Shown: in pieces, positions 12,225-20,497 of the stretch
Layout of the letters: the number at the start of each line of letters is the position of its first letter
Position numbering within the stretch: position 1 is the stretch's first letter
Assembly (NCBI GenBank): GCA_002382045.1
Contig: DFZJ01000167.1
Span: forward strand, 8,632-29,128
Length of the DNA stretch: 20,497 bases
Direction: 5' to 3'
Source of the DNA: Syntrophaceae bacterium UBA4059
GTDB lineage: Bacteria > Desulfobacterota > Syntrophia > Syntrophales > Smithellaceae
Made by a program: the position numbers and the translations under genes
Notes under the pieces: generated by a model
The model's database searches: none
What the model was told of the DNA's origin: nothing
Seen by the model: only the letters and a program-made list of their open reading frames with translations

Positions 12225-14013
12225 TGTCTGATTTCAGCACCGCCAGAAACGCGCTTTGTGGAATGCTGACGGAGCCGATCATTTTCATGCGTTTCTTGCC
12301 GGCCTTCTGTTTTTCCAGCAGCTTTCTTTTGCGGGTGATGTCGCCGCCGTAGCATTTGGCTGTGACGTCTTTGCGGAAGGCGCTGATGGTGCTGCGGGCG
12401 ATGATTTCGCCGCCGATGGCGCCCTGAATCGCGATCTTATACATCTGGCGCGGGATTTCGTCTTTGAGGCGGTCGCAGGCCAGAAGGGCGCGGGCGCGGG
12501 CGCGGTCACGATGAACAATCTGTGAAAGCGCGTCAACCTTTTCGCCATTCACCAGAATGTCCAGCAGAACCAGATTGCTTTCCCGGTAGTCGATCATGTC
12601 GTAATCAAATGATCCATAACCCTGGGTCACGGACTTGAAACGGTCATAAAAATCAAAAATAACTTCCCCCAGCGGCATCTCATAGGATAGTTCGACACGT
12701 CCCGGACCGGTGTAAGTCATATTGGAGTTCACGCCGCGTTTGTCCATGCACAGTTTCATGACGGCGCCCAGATAACGCTCGGGAAGCATCATCGCGGCGC
12801 GGATATAAGGCTCTTCGCCTTTGGCGATGTCTGAAGGATCGGGGTAATGGGTGGGATTATCCACATAAATCACCTTGTTGTCTTTGAGTGTGAAACGGTA
12901 ACGCACACTGGGGACGGAAAGGATGATGGAGAGATCGAATTCTCTTTCCAGTCTTTCCTGTACGATATCCAGATGGAGCAGGCCTAAAAATCCGCAGCGG
13001 AAACCCTGCCCCAGCGCGGCGGATGAATCTTTTTCGTAAATAAATGACGCGTCATTGAGCTTGTACTTTTCCAGTGAATCGGCCAGATCCTGATAATCAT
13101 CAGACGCGATCGGATAAATCGAGGCAAAGACGACGGGCTTGACTTCTTTGAATCCGGGCAGGGGTTGCACGCAGGGGTTGTCCTGGAGCGTGATGGTATC
13201 GCCTGTGCGCACATCCGCAACGGTTTTAACGCCGGCAATGATGTAACCCACGTCTCCCGCGGAAAGTTTTTCACGTTTGGTTCGCGTCAGAAGAAAATGG
13301 CCGACTTCTTCCACCTTATAGGTGGTGCCGTTGTACATGAATTTAATAATGTCGCCGGCTTTAACGCTTCCTTCAAAGACGCGGCAATGAATGATGGTGC
13401 CCCGGTAGGCATCGTATTTGGCGTCAAAAATCAGCGCGGCCAGGGGATTGGCGGCGTCGCCTCTGGGCGGCGGAATGCGCCCGACAATGGCTTCCAGAAT
13501 CTCTTCAATGCCTACGCCTTCTTTGGCGGAACATTTGATGTGGGTGTCCGGATCAAGTCCCAGTTCCGAATCAATTTCTTCCAGAACCCGGTTGATGTCG
13601 GCGGACGGCAGATCAATTTTGTTGATGATCGGAATAATGGCGAGATTATGTTCCATCGCCAGATAAAGATTGGCCAGTGTCTGCGCCTGAACGCCCTGTG
13701 CCGCGTCAATCAGCAGCAACACGCCTTCACAGGACGCCAGCGATCGCGAAACTTCGTAGGAAAAGTCCACATGCCCCGGTGTATCGATCAGGTTAAAAAT
13801 ATATTCTTTACCATCCTTTCCGCGATAGGGCAGGGAGATGGCGTTGCTTTTGATGGTGATGCCGCGTTCCCGTTCGATGTCCATATTGTCCAGCATCTGG
13901 TCCTGAAAATTTCTTTCATTGCAGACGCCGGTAAACTGGATCAAACGGTCGGCCAGCGTGGACTTGCCATGATCAATATGGGCGATGATGCTGAAGTTTC
14001 TAATGTTTTCCAT
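12217..14013 (-). CDS. lepA: Elongation factor 4 (LepA), ribosome back-translocase GTPase
   Basis: A 598-residue translational GTPase of normal length. G1 is AHIDHGKS (11-18), G2 includes RGIT (50-53), G3 is DTPGH (77-81) and G4 is NKID (131-134). The LepA-specific C-terminal part with a lysine-rich end is present. LepA acts on ribosomes under ionic or other stress and helps initiation and subunit assembly. ATG 14013 gives the standard start MENIRNFSIIAHIDHGKS, but no Shine-Dalgarno sequence precedes it. Instead the U-tract of a terminator-like hairpin ends about 10 bases upstream. hemW overlaps its 3' end. Confidence 0.97.
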   Translation of the reverse strand: MENIRNFSIIAHIDHGKSTLADRLIQFTGVCNERNFQDQMLDNMDIERERGITIKSNAISLPYRGKDGKEYIFNLIDTPGHVDFSYEVSRSLASCEGVLLLIDAAQGVQAQTLANLYLAMEHNLAIIPIINKIDLPSADINRVLEEIDSELGLDPDTHIKCSAKEGVGIEEILEAIVGRIPPPRGDAANPLAALIFDAKYDAYRGTIIHCRVFEGSVKAGDIIKFMYNGTTYKVEEVGHFLLTRTKREKLSAGDVGYIIAGVKTVADVRTGDTITLQDNPCVQPLPGFKEVKPVVFASIYPIASDDYQDLADSLEKYKLNDASFIYEKDSSAALGQGFRCGFLGLLHLDIVQERLEREFDLSIILSVPSVRYRFTLKDNKVIYVDNPTHYPDPSDIAKGEEPYIRAAMMLPERYLGAVMKLCMDKRGVNSNMTYTGPGRVELSYEMPLGEVIFDFYDRFKSVTQGYGSFDYDMIDYRESNLVLLDILVNGEKVDALSQIVHRDRARARALLACDRLKDEIPRQMYKIAIQGAIGGEIIARSTISAFRKDVTAKCYGGDITRKRKLLEKQKAGKKRMKMIGSVSIPQSAFLAVLKSDND

Positions 14014-14022
14014 AAGCGTGTT

Positions 14023-14054
14023 AAAAAAAGCCCTCCGATGGTCCGGCGGGCTTT
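14023..14054 (-). terminator. Rho-independent terminator after adk, just before lepA
   Basis: On the - strand AAAGCCC (from 14054) pairs with GGGCTTT (to 14027), with an inner CCG/CGG pairing, followed by seven U in all. It lies 24 bases after the adk stop and ends about 10 bases before the lepA start codon, so it either closes the adk transcript or works as a leader hairpin for lepA. Confidence 0.8.
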
Positions 14055-14077
14055 GATGATGGTTCTTTCTTGTTCAA

Positions 14078-14752
14078 TTAGATCAGTTTCTTCATGAGAT
14101 CTTCGGAAACTTCTTTAACGCCGGCGCGTCCGTCAACGATGATTACTTTGGTTCTTTCCTTGAAATAGTTAACGCCGGCCAGTGTGCCGGTTTTCGTATC
14201 ATAGTAAATGTCATGACGTTTATCGATGGCCGAGGTATCCTGATCGTCGGCGCGGGCGGATAATTCTTCACAACCGCAGACACGACAGGACAGCTTGCCG
14301 TCTTTTTCATGGGGCTTTATCGCGTCGATGTAAATATTATTCGGGTGATTATTGTCCGTCTTGCACAATCTGCGTCCCATGATGCGCTTTTTAGCCGTTT
14401 CACGATCCAAATCGATTTCAATTACGAAATCAAGTTTAATGTTTTCTTTCTGCAGCGCCGCCCAGAGCGCTTCAGCCTGCGCCAGGTTGCGGGGGAAGCC
14501 GTCGAGAAGCCAGCCGTTCTTGCAATCATCTTCTTTGAGGCGGTTCAGAATCATGGGAATGGTAATATCGTCCGGAACGAGTTCACCGCGGTCAATAAAT
14601 GCTTTTGCTTTTTCGCCCAGCGGGGTTTTCTTGGAAATATTCTGACGGAAAATAACACCGGTTTCAATGTGGGGAACGCCATATTTCTTCTGTACAATTG
14701 CGCCTTGCGTGCCTTTGCCGCTGCCGTTGGGGCCAAATATTAAAATGTTCAC
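14078..14752 (-). CDS. adk: Adenylate kinase with metal-type LID
   Basis: A 224-residue P-loop kinase that interconverts ATP + AMP and 2 ADP. The P-loop is GPNGSGKGTQ (7-16), with Asn where most family members have Pro. DGFPRN (84-89) is the AMP-site signature and ARADDQD (166-172) lies at the LID end. The LID carries Cys130, His136, Cys156, Cys159 and Cys161, so a structural zinc or iron site is likely, with a longer spacing than the classic C-x2-C pairs. The start is GTG 14752, with AGGAG at 14762-14766 (9-base spacing), and a good promoter lies upstream. It appears to be its own transcription unit. Confidence 0.94.
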   Translation of the reverse strand: MNILIFGPNGSGKGTQGAIVQKKYGVPHIETGVIFRQNISKKTPLGEKAKAFIDRGELVPDDITIPMILNRLKEDDCKNGWLLDGFPRNLAQAEALWAALQKENIKLDFVIEIDLDRETAKKRIMGRRLCKTDNNHPNNIYIDAIKPHEKDGKLSCRVCGCEELSARADDQDTSAIDKRHDIYYDTKTGTLAGVNYFKERTKVIIVDGRAGVKEVSEDLMKKLI

Positions 14753-14792
14753 TTGTCTAAACTCCTTTCATGAAAAATATTAAAGTAGATGC

Positions 14793-14821
14793 CTTATAAT
14801 GTATTGTCTCTTTTTTCGCAA
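14793..14821 (-). promoter_or_regulatory. Sigma-70-like promoter for adk
   Basis: On the - strand TTGCGA (14821-14816), a 17-base spacer and TATAAG (14798-14793). The predicted start falls near 14786, about 34 bases before the adk GTG, leaving room for the AGGAG ribosome site. Strong spacing and position; no operator seen. Confidence 0.6.
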
Positions 14822-14888
14822 CGATTAAGATTGACCGGTAGTTTCCGGTTAAAAACAAGTTAATAAAGAGATTTTATTCAGAAACATT

Positions 14889-16331
14889 TCAGGGGCGGCC
14901 TGATTTCTTGTCCGGCTTTTTGGGTTTGGCGTTCAATTCGTTTATAGCGTCATGAATGGTTATTGCTCTTTGTGTTCCTTCAGGATAATAGTCAAGCGCC
15001 TTGCGAAAATGAAAGAGGGCGCTTTCTTTTTTTCTTTCTTTCTTGAAATATAAACCAAAATAATAATGGGCTTCACCCCGCTGATTCAATCGGCCATAAG
15101 ACATGGCGATGTGGTAATGAATGTCGGTATCGTCAAATGTCTTGTCCTGTAACTTCAGAAAACACTGGAGTGCGCTTTGAAAGTCACCTGTGGCAAAATG
15201 TGCTTTACCCAGAGCAAGCGTAATCTGTTCGTCGTCGGGATTCATCTCTGACGCTTTCAACAGATAGATGCGGGCTTGTCCGGCATGACCCATTTTTAGA
15301 TAAATTAAGCCGATATGGGTTAGAATATCTTCATCCTGTGGCGCAAGTGTCAGCGCTTTGTTCAGGTATTCCAGTGCCGCGCCGGCGTGACCGAGCCGAT
15401 CTTCGATCAGGCCCAGGGCGTAAAGCAGATCAATGTTATGGGGATCTTTTTGCAGAGATGCTGTGAATTGTCTGCGGTGTTTATCAAGATCATCCGTATC
15501 CTGAACGATTAAAGCCTGCATTCGCATAAAATTACCGACGATATTATTGGCACCTTTACTTTGGCGATATTGTGTTTGCAGCAGGCTGTCCAGGTAAAAA
15601 ATACGATCGTCCGTCCCGGGATGCGTCCGCAGATAGGAAGGTATGTTTTTGGAATAAAATTCATACTGCTTGATCACTTTTAGAAATTCAACCATGGCGG
15701 CCGGATGATAACCGGTGTTCACCATATATTCGATACCCAGGCGATCTGCTTCTTCCTCATGTTCCCGTTGATATCTGAGGTTCATTGAGCTGGCGCCGGC
15801 CATGGAGAAAGCGGCAATGGCCGCTGTAGCCTCTCCGCCGCCGCCGAGGAACGCGCCGGCGATAATGCCGGCCAGCATGGCGATATTGAGCTTTTGTGTT
15901 TTTGCAATAATACTGGCGACATGTCGGGCGTTGGCGTGAGCGATTTCGTGCGCGATGACGCCGGCCAGCTGTGCCTCATTTTCCATGGCGGTGATTAATC
16001 CTTTATTGACATAAATATAACCGCCCGGTGTCGCAAAAGCGTTGATGCCCGAACTGTTGAAAACAGAGAAAGTGAACTCAAAAGGCGCTTGATTGCTTTG
16101 AACCAGAAGCCGGTTGCCTATTTCGGTGATGTAAGCATTGAGCTTCTTGTCATGAAGCAGAAAGTTATTCTTTTCGAGTTTATCAAAAATTTCTTTACCC
16201 AGTTTTTTTTCGTCATCAATTGTAAAAGCGGCAAAGGCGTTTTGTATCCCGAAAAGTATCAGAAATAAAATCAAGGCCAAAGAAAAATATTGCTTTTGAA
16301 TTATTTTGCACATAGTTGATATAAAATCCAT
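14889..16331 (-). CDS. Secreted M48-family metalloprotease with TPR repeats (BepA/YfgC-like)
   Basis: A ~480-residue exported protein. The signal peptide has a long hydrophobic stretch ending LFGIQNAFA. The M48 domain follows: NAFATPGGYIYVNKGL, then the zinc-binding HEIAH motif (residues 128-132) and the downstream EEEADRLG that gives the third ligand. The C-terminal ~200 residues are tandem TPRs (for example ALGLIEDRLGHAGAALEYL and HIGLIYLKMGHAGQARIYL). This is the architecture of the periplasmic chaperone-protease BepA, which handles outer-membrane proteins. I prefer ATG 16331, with AGGAA upstream; an in-frame ATG at 16385 would run almost into cmk and leave no room for the two divergent promoters. 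ATG 16313 is also possible. Confidence 0.92.
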   Translation of the reverse strand: MDFISTMCKIIQKQYFSLALILFLILFGIQNAFAAFTIDDEKKLGKEIFDKLEKNNFLLHDKKLNAYITEIGNRLLVQSNQAPFEFTFSVFNSSGINAFATPGGYIYVNKGLITAMENEAQLAGVIAHEIAHANARHVASIIAKTQKLNIAMLAGIIAGAFLGGGGEATAAIAAFSMAGASSMNLRYQREHEEEADRLGIEYMVNTGYHPAAMVEFLKVIKQYEFYSKNIPSYLRTHPGTDDRIFYLDSLLQTQYRQSKGANNIVGNFMRMQALIVQDTDDLDKHRRQFTASLQKDPHNIDLLYALGLIEDRLGHAGAALEYLNKALTLAPQDEDILTHIGLIYLKMGHAGQARIYLLKASEMNPDDEQITLALGKAHFATGDFQSALQCFLKLQDKTFDDTDIHYHIAMSYGRLNQRGEAHYYFGLYFKKERKKESALFHFRKALDYYPEGTQRAITIHDAINELNAKPKKPDKKSGRP

Positions 16332-16424
16332 TATTGTAATGGTTCCTATACCTGCTTTGAGCTGATTAGGCAAGCGATCCTTCATCGTGAGATGACCAAT
16401 GATATGAAAGGAAAGAAGACAAAA

Positions 16425-17096
16425 ATGACGGGGAAAGTGATCACGATTGACGGGCCTGCGGGTGCTGGAAAAAGCACGGTGAGCAAGGCCGTAGCCGCCA
16501 GACTGAAATACCTTTACCTGGATACGGGGGCGCTTTATCGGGCATTAGCCTATAAAGCGCTGAAAAATAGGGTTAACGTGAATGATCCTGAAGAACTGTC
16601 TAAGTTGTGTGCGAAAACCCATGTCACCTTGAAAAACCTGCAAGGCAAAATAACGGTTTTTGTTGATGGTGAAGATGTCGGCGATAAAATCCGTACGGAA
16701 GCGGTTGGATTGGCCGCTTCCACCCTGTCCGCTTTTCCAGTGGTTCGGGAGAAATTGCTTCATTTGCAAAGAGAGGCGGGCGCTCGGGGAGGCATTGTGG
16801 CGGAAGGAAGAGATATGGGGTCTATCGTGTTTCCGGATGCGGAATTCAAATTTTTTCTGGATGCAAATCTTGAGGAGAGAATCAGACGGCGCCACGAAGA
16901 GCTGGTTCAAAAGAATGCGCCAGCAAAACAAGAGGCCATAGCCAGGGATATGCAGGCCAGGGATGATCAGGATTCACGGAGGAAAATCGCGCCCTTAACT
17001 GCATTGCCGGGCACTATTATCATTGACTCGACGCATTTGAATATCCCGCAGGTGGTTGAAATGATTCTTGAGCGCGTATCCGGTGAAAATGATTAA
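16425..17096 (+). CDS. cmk: Cytidylate kinase
   Basis: A 223-residue kinase that phosphorylates CMP and dCMP. Motifs are ITIDGPAGAGKSTVSK (P-loop), YLDTGALYRALA, VAEGRDMGSIVFPDA and RDDQDSRRKIAPL, all typical of Cmk. ATG 16425 gives the family-standard start (MTGKVITIDGPAGAGKS) and has AAAGGA some 12 bases upstream; in-frame ATGs at 16392 and 16404 would add 7-11 atypical residues. It is divergent from the M48 protease gene and stands upstream of rpsA, an order conserved in many bacteria. Confidence 0.95.
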   Translation: MTGKVITIDGPAGAGKSTVSKAVAARLKYLYLDTGALYRALAYKALKNRVNVNDPEELSKLCAKTHVTLKNLQGKITVFVDGEDVGDKIRTEAVGLAASTLSAFPVVREKLLHLQREAGARGGIVAEGRDMGSIVFPDAEFKFFLDANLEERIRRRHEELVQKNAPAKQEAIARDMQARDDQDSRRKIAPLTALPGTIIIDSTHLNIPQVVEMILERVSGEND

Positions 17097-17210
17097 GGGT
17101 AAAAATGAACGAAATGGAATGGTTGCTTGATTTATCTTGCTATTTAATTTTCAGTATGTTAGGCAGTCCAGATTAAAAATGTCTTATAAAAATCAGGGGG
17201 TATTAGGTTA

Positions 17211-18983
17211 ATGGTTAACAATAACAACACAAACTTAACAAATGAAAAGGAGGTTAAGACCGACTCTTCAATGCACAGCGTACACCATCAGTCCAAAGAA
17301 GAAGATATGGGCTTTAAGGAACTCTATGAGCAGAGTCTTAATCAGCTGCAATATGGCGATATCGCACGTGGAAAAGTCGTACAAGTGACGGCGGATATTG
17401 TCATGGTGGATGTGGGTTGGAAAACGGAAGGTTTTATTCCCATTAAAGAACTCAAAGACGCCCAGGGAAATGTTAATATATCCGTGGGTGACGATATAGA
17501 AGTTTTTATTGATAAAAGGGATTCAGAAGGAAACCTGGTCTTGTCTCGGGAAAAAGCGGCCAAACTGAAAGTCTGGGATGAGATCAAAGAGGTCAATGAT
17601 AATAATCTGACGATTAAAGGAACGGTTGTCGAAAAAGTAAAGGGCGGTCTTTCCGTGGACATTGGCATTATCGCCTTTCTGCCCGGGTCGCAGATTGACA
17701 CGCGTCCCATTAAAGATCTGGATCAGTTTATCGGGCAGACGATGGATTTTCATGTTTTAAAATATGACCGCAAACGCAATAATGTGGTCCTGTCCCGCAG
17801 ATCCATCGTTGCTTTGGAAAGAGAAAGCGAAAAGAGAGATACGCTGAACAATATTCAAGAAGGCGGCATCGTTGAAGGCATCATCAAGAACATAACGGAT
17901 TACGGTATATTTATCGATCTGGGCGGCATTGACGGATTACTTCATGTGACGGATATTTCCTGGGGAAGAATAGCCAAGCCCGCGGACATCTTCCACAAGG
18001 GCGAGAAAATTTCGGTTAAGATTCTTTCATTTGATCGTGAGAAAGAAAGAGTCTCTCTGGGATTAAAGCAACTTCATGAAAATCCGTGGGAGCATATTTC
18101 CGAAAAGTATCCGGTCGGCGCCCTGGTTCAGGGCAAAGTGGTTAATCTGACGGATTACGGCGTATTTATTGAATTGGAACCGGGCGTTGAAGGTTTGGTT
18201 CACATATCGGAGATGTATTGGACACGGGAAATCAAACATCCGTCCAAGGTATTGAATGTTGGGGATACGGTAAACGTGGTGGTGCTGGAAGTTAATCCGG
18301 AAGCGAAGCGCGTGTCTTTAAGTCTGAAACAGACGACAGCCAATCCATGGGAAAAACTGAAAGAAAAGTATCCGGTCGGCACGGTTGTCAAGGGGCAGGT
18401 GCGCAACATTACTAACTTTGGCGTGTTTGTCGGAATTGAAGACGGTATCGACGGTCTGGTTCATGTATCGGATATTTCCTGGAAGCATCGGGTTACCCAT
18501 CCGTCCGAATATTTCAAAAAAGGACAGGAAGTTGAAGCGGTTGTTTTAAATATTGACGTGGACAACGAGAAATTCTCTCTCGGCATTAAACAAATTGAAA
18601 AGAACCCGTGGGAAGAATTGCCGCAAAAATATGCGCCCGGCAGTGTGGTGACCGGCAAAATTACAAACTTTACCGACTTTGGAATTTTTGTGGAAATTGA
18701 AGAGGGCATCGAAGGTCTGGTCCATATTTCCGAAATAAGCCAGAAGCGGGTCAAATCATCCGCCGAGCTTTATGCCGTTGGCGATACCGTGTCCGCCGTG
18801 GTAAAAAGTATTGATATTAAAACAAAGAAGATCCGCTTGAGCATTAAAGAAATGGAAGCGCCAACGCCGGCGCAGGCGTCGACGACGGCTTCAAGCCAAT
18901 ATATTAATAATCGTGAAAATATCGGATCGAATCTCGCGCAGGCTCTGGCCGATGTAAAGATCAGCGGCCAGCCCAAGGAATAA
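17211..18983 (+). CDS. rpsA: 30S ribosomal protein S1
   Basis: A 590-residue protein with six S1 RNA-binding repeats, at roughly residues 45-120, 131-205, 217-287, 303-373, 389-460 and 475-545. The last four have the strongest signature (D/NFG-x-F/V, GL-V-HxS, NPWE linkers). S1 brings mRNA to the 30S subunit. The ATG at 17211 has AGGGGG 10 bases upstream; the first ~32 residues are polar and unlike the conserved start MGFKELYEQS at about residue 33, and an AAGGAGG at 17247-17253 inside this stretch has no start codon at proper distance. The 114-base gap after cmk shows no clear promoter. Confidence 0.96.
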   Translation: MVNNNNTNLTNEKEVKTDSSMHSVHHQSKEEDMGFKELYEQSLNQLQYGDIARGKVVQVTADIVMVDVGWKTEGFIPIKELKDAQGNVNISVGDDIEVFIDKRDSEGNLVLSREKAAKLKVWDEIKEVNDNNLTIKGTVVEKVKGGLSVDIGIIAFLPGSQIDTRPIKDLDQFIGQTMDFHVLKYDRKRNNVVLSRRSIVALERESEKRDTLNNIQEGGIVEGIIKNITDYGIFIDLGGIDGLLHVTDISWGRIAKPADIFHKGEKISVKILSFDREKERVSLGLKQLHENPWEHISEKYPVGALVQGKVVNLTDYGVFIELEPGVEGLVHISEMYWTREIKHPSKVLNVGDTVNVVVLEVNPEAKRVSLSLKQTTANPWEKLKEKYPVGTVVKGQVRNITNFGVFVGIEDGIDGLVHVSDISWKHRVTHPSEYFKKGQEVEAVVLNIDVDNEKFSLGIKQIEKNPWEELPQKYAPGSVVTGKITNFTDFGIFVEIEEGIEGLVHISEISQKRVKSSAELYAVGDTVSAVVKSIDIKTKKIRLSIKEMEAPTPAQASTTASSQYINNRENIGSNLAQALADVKISGQPKE

Positions 18984-18986
18984 AAA

Positions 18987-19883
18987 ATGAGAAAGCATCC
19001 TGTCCTTTTGGGATTGGTTTTACTGATCGCGCTGGGCGCTGTTCTGTACTTTTCCTTTTACAGGGCAGGCGCAGGGGGTGGCAGTGTCGGTACACAAAGC
19101 TTTTCTTTAAATGACAAGATCGGTGTTGTGCCTGTTGAAGGTGTGATCACTGATTCGCTTGAAATTACGCAAACGATCGATGAATTTGGCAAAGACAGAT
19201 CTATTGTTGCTGTGGTGCTGCGCGTTGATTCACCCGGCGGGGGTGTTGCCGCATCACAGGAAATCTATGACGCAGTCGTCGAACTCAGAAAAACGAAAAA
19301 AGTGGTTGTCTCGATGGGATCAGTGGCCGCATCAGGAGGTTTGCTGATTGCTTGCGCCGGTGATAAAATCGTGGCCAATCCGGGAACGATCACCGGCAGC
19401 ATATCGGCCATTATGCAGTTTGCCAACGTGGAAGAACTCTTGAAAAAAGTCGGCGTCAAATCATCCGTCGTCAAAAGCGGTCAGTATAAGGATATCGGGT
19501 CACCCATGCGGGAGATGACGCCTGAAGAAAAAATTATTCTTCAGGAATTGATTGATGATATTTATAACCAATTTATAGACGTCATCGTCCGGGATCGTAA
19601 ATTAACGCGTGAAAAGGTTGTCGCCATTGGAGACGGACGTGTTTTTTCGGGAAGGAAAGCCAAGGAGTACGGCCTGGTTGATCAACTGGGCGATCTGGCA
19701 ACCGCCGCAAAACTGGCGAGTGTTCTGGCTGGTAAAAATGGAAAATACGATTTGGTCTATCCCAGAAAAAAGCATCCTTCCGTATTTGATTATATGTTCG
19801 AAAGTGCGGCCAGTCAGCTCAGTCGATCCGTGACACAAAAAGCTGAAAAATGGGGAGGGGTCAGTTATTTGTATCACCCATGA
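18987..19883 (+). CDS. sppA: Signal peptide peptidase SppA (36K type)
   Basis: A 298-residue membrane-anchored serine protease. Residues about 6-24 form a single N-terminal transmembrane anchor. RVDSPGGGVAAS (79-90) and SMGSVAASGG (109-118) are the core motifs; Ser116 is the nucleophile. Lys168 in SGQYKDIGSP is the general base, 52 residues later, the same spacing as in Bacillus subtilis SppA. It degrades signal peptides left in the membrane. ATG 18987 is 3 bases after the rpsA stop with AAGGA just ahead, so it is co-transcribed with rpsA. Confidence 0.95.
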   Translation: MRKHPVLLGLVLLIALGAVLYFSFYRAGAGGGSVGTQSFSLNDKIGVVPVEGVITDSLEITQTIDEFGKDRSIVAVVLRVDSPGGGVAASQEIYDAVVELRKTKKVVVSMGSVAASGGLLIACAGDKIVANPGTITGSISAIMQFANVEELLKKVGVKSSVVKSGQYKDIGSPMREMTPEEKIILQELIDDIYNQFIDVIVRDRKLTREKVVAIGDGRVFSGRKAKEYGLVDQLGDLATAAKLASVLAGKNGKYDLVYPRKKHPSVFDYMFESAASQLSRSVTQKAEKWGGVSYLYHP

Positions 19884-19903
19884 TATCCGCCGGAAAAGCC
19901 ACG

Positions 19904-20188
19904 ATGACTAAAAATGAATTAATAAAAAAAACCCAGGTAAAATTTAAAACGTATTCACAAAAGGATATCGCCCTGGCTGTCGATACGATTTTGAATTCCA
20001 TGACGGGGGCAATGAAAAATAGTGAACGAATCGAAATAAGAGGATTCGGCACGTTTGCTATTCGTGAAAGAAAGCCCAGAGTTGGCCGCAATCCCAAATC
20101 AGGCGCCGAAGTCACGCTGGGCGGCCGAAGGGTTCCTTTTTTTAAAACAGGTAAAGATCTCCGGTTAAAGGTAGATAATAAAAGATGA
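19904..20188 (+). CDS. HU/IHF-family DNA-binding protein
   Basis: A 94-residue histone-like protein. MTKNELIKK is the usual start, GFGTFAIRERKPRVGRNPKSG contains the HU/IHF signature and the DNA-wrapping arm (R-x-x-R-x-G-R-N-P), and VPFFKTGKDLR is the C-terminal helix. The position after rpsA-sppA and the sequence suggest an IHF-beta-like subunit, but HU cannot be excluded. ATG 19880, overlapping the sppA stop as ATGA, would add eight atypical residues; ATG 19904 with GGAA 8 bases ahead gives the family start. The protein bends DNA, and helps replication, recombination and promoters. Confidence 0.93.
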   Translation: MTKNELIKKTQVKFKTYSQKDIALAVDTILNSMTGAMKNSERIEIRGFGTFAIRERKPRVGRNPKSGAEVTLGGRRVPFFKTGKDLRLKVDNKR

Positions 20189-20497
20189 CTTATAAAAATA
20201 TCATCGTTGATAAGAAGAAAGCTTACGCTATCATTCGATTCAATCGTACTCATGAAATGAATGCTCTGTCTCAGGAAATGAGACTGGAATTTAATGAAGC
20301 GCTTTTGGATATTGAAAGCGATCAGCAGATGAAAGCTTTGATCATTACCGGAGGCGAATATGTTTTTTCGGCCGGTATGGACATTAAAGAAATGTCGTCT
20401 CTGTCGAATGTGGAAATTGATGACTATTTCGAATCGATGAAAAGATATTTGAAAAAAATTTATACCTACCCAAAGCCCGTGATTGCCGCAGTCGGCG
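20185..20497 (+). CDS. Enoyl-CoA hydratase/isomerase family protein, 5' part (cut by window edge)
   Basis: The first 104 codons of a crotonase-fold protein. The start overlaps the HU/IHF stop (ATGA). AIIRFNRTHEMNALS is the N-terminal family motif (usually L-N-R-P-x-x-x-N-A-L), and ALIITGGEYVFSAGMDIKEM is the oxyanion-hole region with an A-G-x-D motif; YPKPVIAAV precedes the second motif, which lies beyond the window. Such enzymes hydrate or isomerise acyl-CoA esters in beta-oxidation or degradation of aromatic compounds. The catalytic glutamates cannot be seen, so hydratase versus isomerase is undecided. Confidence 0.9.
   Translation, partial: MTYKNIIVDKKKAYAIIRFNRTHEMNALSQEMRLEFNEALLDIESDQQMKALIITGGEYVFSAGMDIKEMSSLSNVEIDDYFESMKRYLKKIYTYPKPVIAAVG

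Noticed and set aside
17300..18850. Tandem repeats inside the S1 gene as a rearranging repeat array.
   Set aside because: The repetition is the normal six-fold S1 domain structure with diverged DNA sequence.

Overview
The window reads as a chromosomal segment of a Gram-negative deltaproteobacterium (Desulfobacterota), probably close to the Syntrophales. This is an inference from gene content: a mannose-family PTS next to rimI, a pyrK-pyrD pair, an adenylate kinase with a metal-type LID, a cmk-rpsA-sppA-HU/IHF run and a crotonase-family gene. No marker here fixes the genus.

Layout. Positions 1-3707 (+) form a tightly packed housekeeping run: the 3' end of a PTS EIIA, then EIIB, EIIC, rimI, pyrK and pyrD. 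Positions 3807-10974 (+) are an accessory island: an exported FlgT-like/DUF4384 protein, a MazEF-like toxin-antitoxin pair, an exported SUMF1-fold protein, a REP-associated tyrosine transposase (RAYT) flanked by its own palindromes, a RelE/HTH toxin-antitoxin pair with a clear promoter and operator, an exported caspase-like protease and a metallo-beta-lactamase-fold hydrolase. Positions 11094-16331 (-) carry hemW, lepA, adk and a secreted M48/TPR protease. Positions 16425-20497 (+) carry cmk, rpsA, sppA, an HU/IHF subunit and the start of an enoyl-CoA hydratase.

The main discovery is a diversity-generating retroelement (DGR) signature. The last codons of the SUMF1-like gene (variable repeat, 6431-6532) align without gaps to a non-coding copy 1,033 bases downstream (template repeat, 7464-7565). 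Across the 72-base core, 21 of the 30 template adenines are substituted in the gene, but only 1 of the 42 other positions differs. That is the mark of adenine-specific mutagenic retrohoming into a C-type-lectin-fold protein. No reverse transcriptase or Avd gene lies in this window. A REP-RAYT-REP unit sits between the two repeats and ends three bases before the template homology. The locus is therefore either served by a reverse transcriptase elsewhere in the genome or is a frozen remnant. A foldable RNA segment follows the template, and a long two-tier hairpin follows the variable repeat.

The palindromes near the RAYT come in two stem variants with compensatory changes. One variant flanks the transposase; the other brackets the caspase gene. 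Together the diversified exported protein, the exported caspase-like protease and the two toxin-antitoxin pairs look like a conflict or recognition island inserted among housekeeping genes. This functional link is inference from adjacency.
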